Assembly: GCA_036160575.1 (NCBI GenBank)
Contig: JAYYDT010000054.1
Span: 1 to 40,767, forward strand
Direction of reading: 5' to 3'
DNA length: 40,767 bases
DNA from: TMED26 sp002694075
Lineage (GTDB): Bacteria; Pseudomonadota; Alphaproteobacteria; Thalassobaculales; Thalassobaculaceae
Under the pieces are notes generated by a model. The model did not search any database, had not been told where the DNA came from, and worked only from the letters and a program-made list of their open reading frames with translations. Made by a program: the position numbers and the translations under genes. The stretch's first letter is position 1; every line of letters begins with the position of its first letter. Of this stretch, positions 39,602-40,767 are shown one piece after another.

Positions 39602-40501
39602 TTAGTTCAGCAAGCCGGCGGAGCGCAGGGCCGATTCCACCTTTTGCTTGCTGCTGTCGGCGATTTCGACCAGCGGCAAGCGGGTCGCGGAATCACATAG
39701 GCCCAGTAACTCGGCGGCGTATTTAACCGGCCCCGGGCTGCTTTCACAGAACAGGGCGTCATGCAGCGGCATCAATCGCTCATTGATCGCCTGCACCGTG
39801 TCCATGTCGCCGGCCGCCCAGGCATCATGCATTTCGGCCAGCGGCCGCGGTGCGACATTGGCGGTAACCGAGATGCAGCCATGGCCGCCCTGGGCCAAAT
39901 ATGGCACGACGCTGGCGTCTTCGCCGGACAATTGGGTGAAATCGGCATCGATCGCCAGGCGGGTTTTCATCGGTCGCACCAAATCGGCGGTGGCGTCCTT
40001 GACCCCAATGACATTCGGCAGCTCGGCACAACGCGCCATGGTCTCGACCGACATATCGACGACCGAACGCCCAGGGATGTTGTAAATCACCTGGGGCAGG
40101 TCGACGGCGTCATTGACCGCCTTGTAGTGCTGATACATGCCTTCCTGGGTCGGCTTGTTGTAATACGGCATGGCCAACAAGGCGGCGTCGGCGCCGGCTT
40201 CTTTAGCATGACGCGTGTAGTCAATCGCCTCGGCGGTCGAATTCGAGCCAGTCCCGGCCATCACCGGAACCCGGCCGGCGGCGACCTCGATGCAGATTTC
40301 GACCGCTTGCTTGTGTTCGTCATGGCTGAGCGTCGGCGACTCTCCGGTGGTCCCGGTCGGCACCAGGCCGTCGGTGCCCTCGGCGATTTGCCATTCGATC
40401 AGTTTTCGGTAGGCCGCGACATCAATCGCGCCATCCTTGAACGGCGTGATCAAAGCCACAAAAGAGCCTTTGAACAACGGGTTTCCTCGATCATAAGACA
40501 T
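39602..40501 (-). CDS. dapA: 4-hydroxy-tetrahydrodipicolinate synthase
   Basis: A 299-residue Class I aldolase of lysine/meso-diaminopimelate synthesis that condenses pyruvate with aspartate semialdehyde. Catalytic residues match E. coli at a constant +7 offset: T51 and T52 (GTTGES), Y140 and R145 (VIYNIPGRS), and Schiff-base K168 (GVKDAT). The start at 40501 has AAGGGAG seven bases upstream; the longer open frame through 40621 overlaps the divergent gene and is rejected. It is probably co-transcribed with smpB. It is divergent from an exported protein gene. Confidence 0.98.
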   Translation of the reverse strand: MSYDRGNPLFKGSFVALITPFKDGAIDVAAYRKLIEWQIAEGTDGLVPTGTTGESPTLSHDEHKQAVEICIEVAAGRVPVMAGTGSNSTAEAIDYTRHAKEAGADAALLAMPYYNKPTQEGMYQHYKAVNDAVDLPQVIYNIPGRSVVDMSVETMARCAELPNVIGVKDATADLVRPMKTRLAIDADFTQLSGEDASVVPYLAQGGHGCISVTANVAPRPLAEMHDAWAAGDMDTVQAINERLMPLHDALFCESSPGPVKYAAELLGLCDSATRLPLVEIADSSKQKVESALRSAGLLN

Positions 40502-40619
40502 CGAAATGCTCCCTTCGCCGTTGTGATCATAAAACCGGCCGGCACCATACGCCCCCTCGGCGACGGCGGCAAGCCTACCAACTTGTCGGCGGTCCGGCGG
40601 CAGCGTAGACTCTGGCGCC

Positions 40620-40767
40620 ATGTGGCGAGGCTTGGCGATAGCGGTGTTTTTGGCGGCGACCGTGCCGGCCGCGTCGGCGCGTGCGACTCCGCCCCTACCC
40701 CTGCCGCGCCCGGCTGAGGCGGCGGCGCCAGCATCGCCGACGATCGCCGCCTATATCGAACTGCGCA
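40620..40767 (+). CDS. Exported protein, N-terminal fragment (probably lytic transglycosylase)
   Basis: Only 49 codons are in the window. They encode a signal peptide (MWRGLAIAVFLAATVPAASA, residues 1-20) and a Pro/Ala-rich segment (PPLPLPRPAEAAAP) ending at the edge. In alphaproteobacteria the gene divergent from dapA is often a soluble lytic murein transglycosylase with just such a Pro-rich start. That is why this is suggested, but no catalytic domain can be seen. The ATG lies 118 bases from the dapA start. Confidence 0.6.
   Translation, partial: MWRGLAIAVFLAATVPAASARATPPLPLPRPAEAAAPASPTIAAYIELR

Noticed and set aside
1..40767. Mobile element, prophage, CRISPR or defence system
   Set aside because: No transposase, integrase, terminal repeats, spacer-repeat array, toxin-antitoxin pair or tRNA attachment site was recognised on either strand.

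Overview
ORGANISM. The window is high-GC and densely packed with genes, most of them preceded by good Shine-Dalgarno sequences. It has a complete urease operon, a CoxLMS-like molybdenum hydroxylase, a tripartite tricarboxylate transporter (TTT), a DMGDH/GcvT fusion, several 2-oxoglutarate dioxygenase-type genes and a dapA-smpB pair. This combination suggests a free-living, metabolically versatile alphaproteobacterium, perhaps Rhodospirillales-like and marine. That placement is inferred from gene content only. I see no transposase, integrase, phage gene, CRISPR array, rRNA or tRNA. LAYOUT. (1) 1-4702, minus strand: ureD-A-B-C-E-F-G, cut at the left edge inside ureG. All seven genes are tightly spaced or overlapping and form a nickel urease with its maturation proteins. 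(2) 4808-9827, minus: coxG-like, FAD subunit, 2Fe-2S subunit, molybdopterin subunit and a crotonase. Four successive stop/start overlaps make this one translationally coupled operon. A 15-bp palindrome lies upstream of it. (3) 9994-12058, minus: a secreted cytochrome P460, a glutathione S-transferase and a SAM methyltransferase. (4) 12289-16277, plus: a flavoprotein with the substrate-lid residues of iodotyrosine deiodinase, a ThDP enzyme, and a family III CoA-transferase. The CoA-transferase lies behind a 352-base gap that contains a very good sigma-54 promoter motif and a long leader. (5) 16282-19982: an uncharacterised protein on the minus strand, then tctB-tctA-tctC on plus, closed by a strong intrinsic terminator. 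(6) 20037-25576: a sulfatase divergent from a TauD-type dioxygenase, then a TPR/glycosyltransferase, a 58-aa helix-turn-helix protein and a class II aldolase, with a small hypothetical gene opposite. (7) 25647-29397: a mandelate-racemase-type enolase divergent from the DMGDH/GcvT fusion oxidase. (8) 29394-33653: two small hypotheticals, a TauE/SafE exporter, a DMT exporter and an ABC-2 exporter. (9) 33675-37437: a TPR/sulfotransferase-like protein, a DUF4149-like membrane protein, an acyltransferase and a PhyH-type dioxygenase. (10) 37434-40767: prfC, smpB and dapA on minus, and the start of a secreted protein (probably a lytic transglycosylase) on plus. HOW IT FITS TOGETHER. Much of the window looks like scavenging metabolism for small organic nitrogen and sulfur compounds: urease, a sulfatase, dioxygenases, N-methyl amine oxidation and solute-binding transport. 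Housekeeping genes sit at the right end. Apart from the 58-aa HTH protein no transcription factor is encoded here, so the palindromes and the sigma-54 promoter must be read by regulators encoded elsewhere. I found no obvious new defence or mobile system. The most notable items are the deiodinase-like flavoprotein, the sigma-54 leader region and the incompletely understood Mo-hydroxylase operon.
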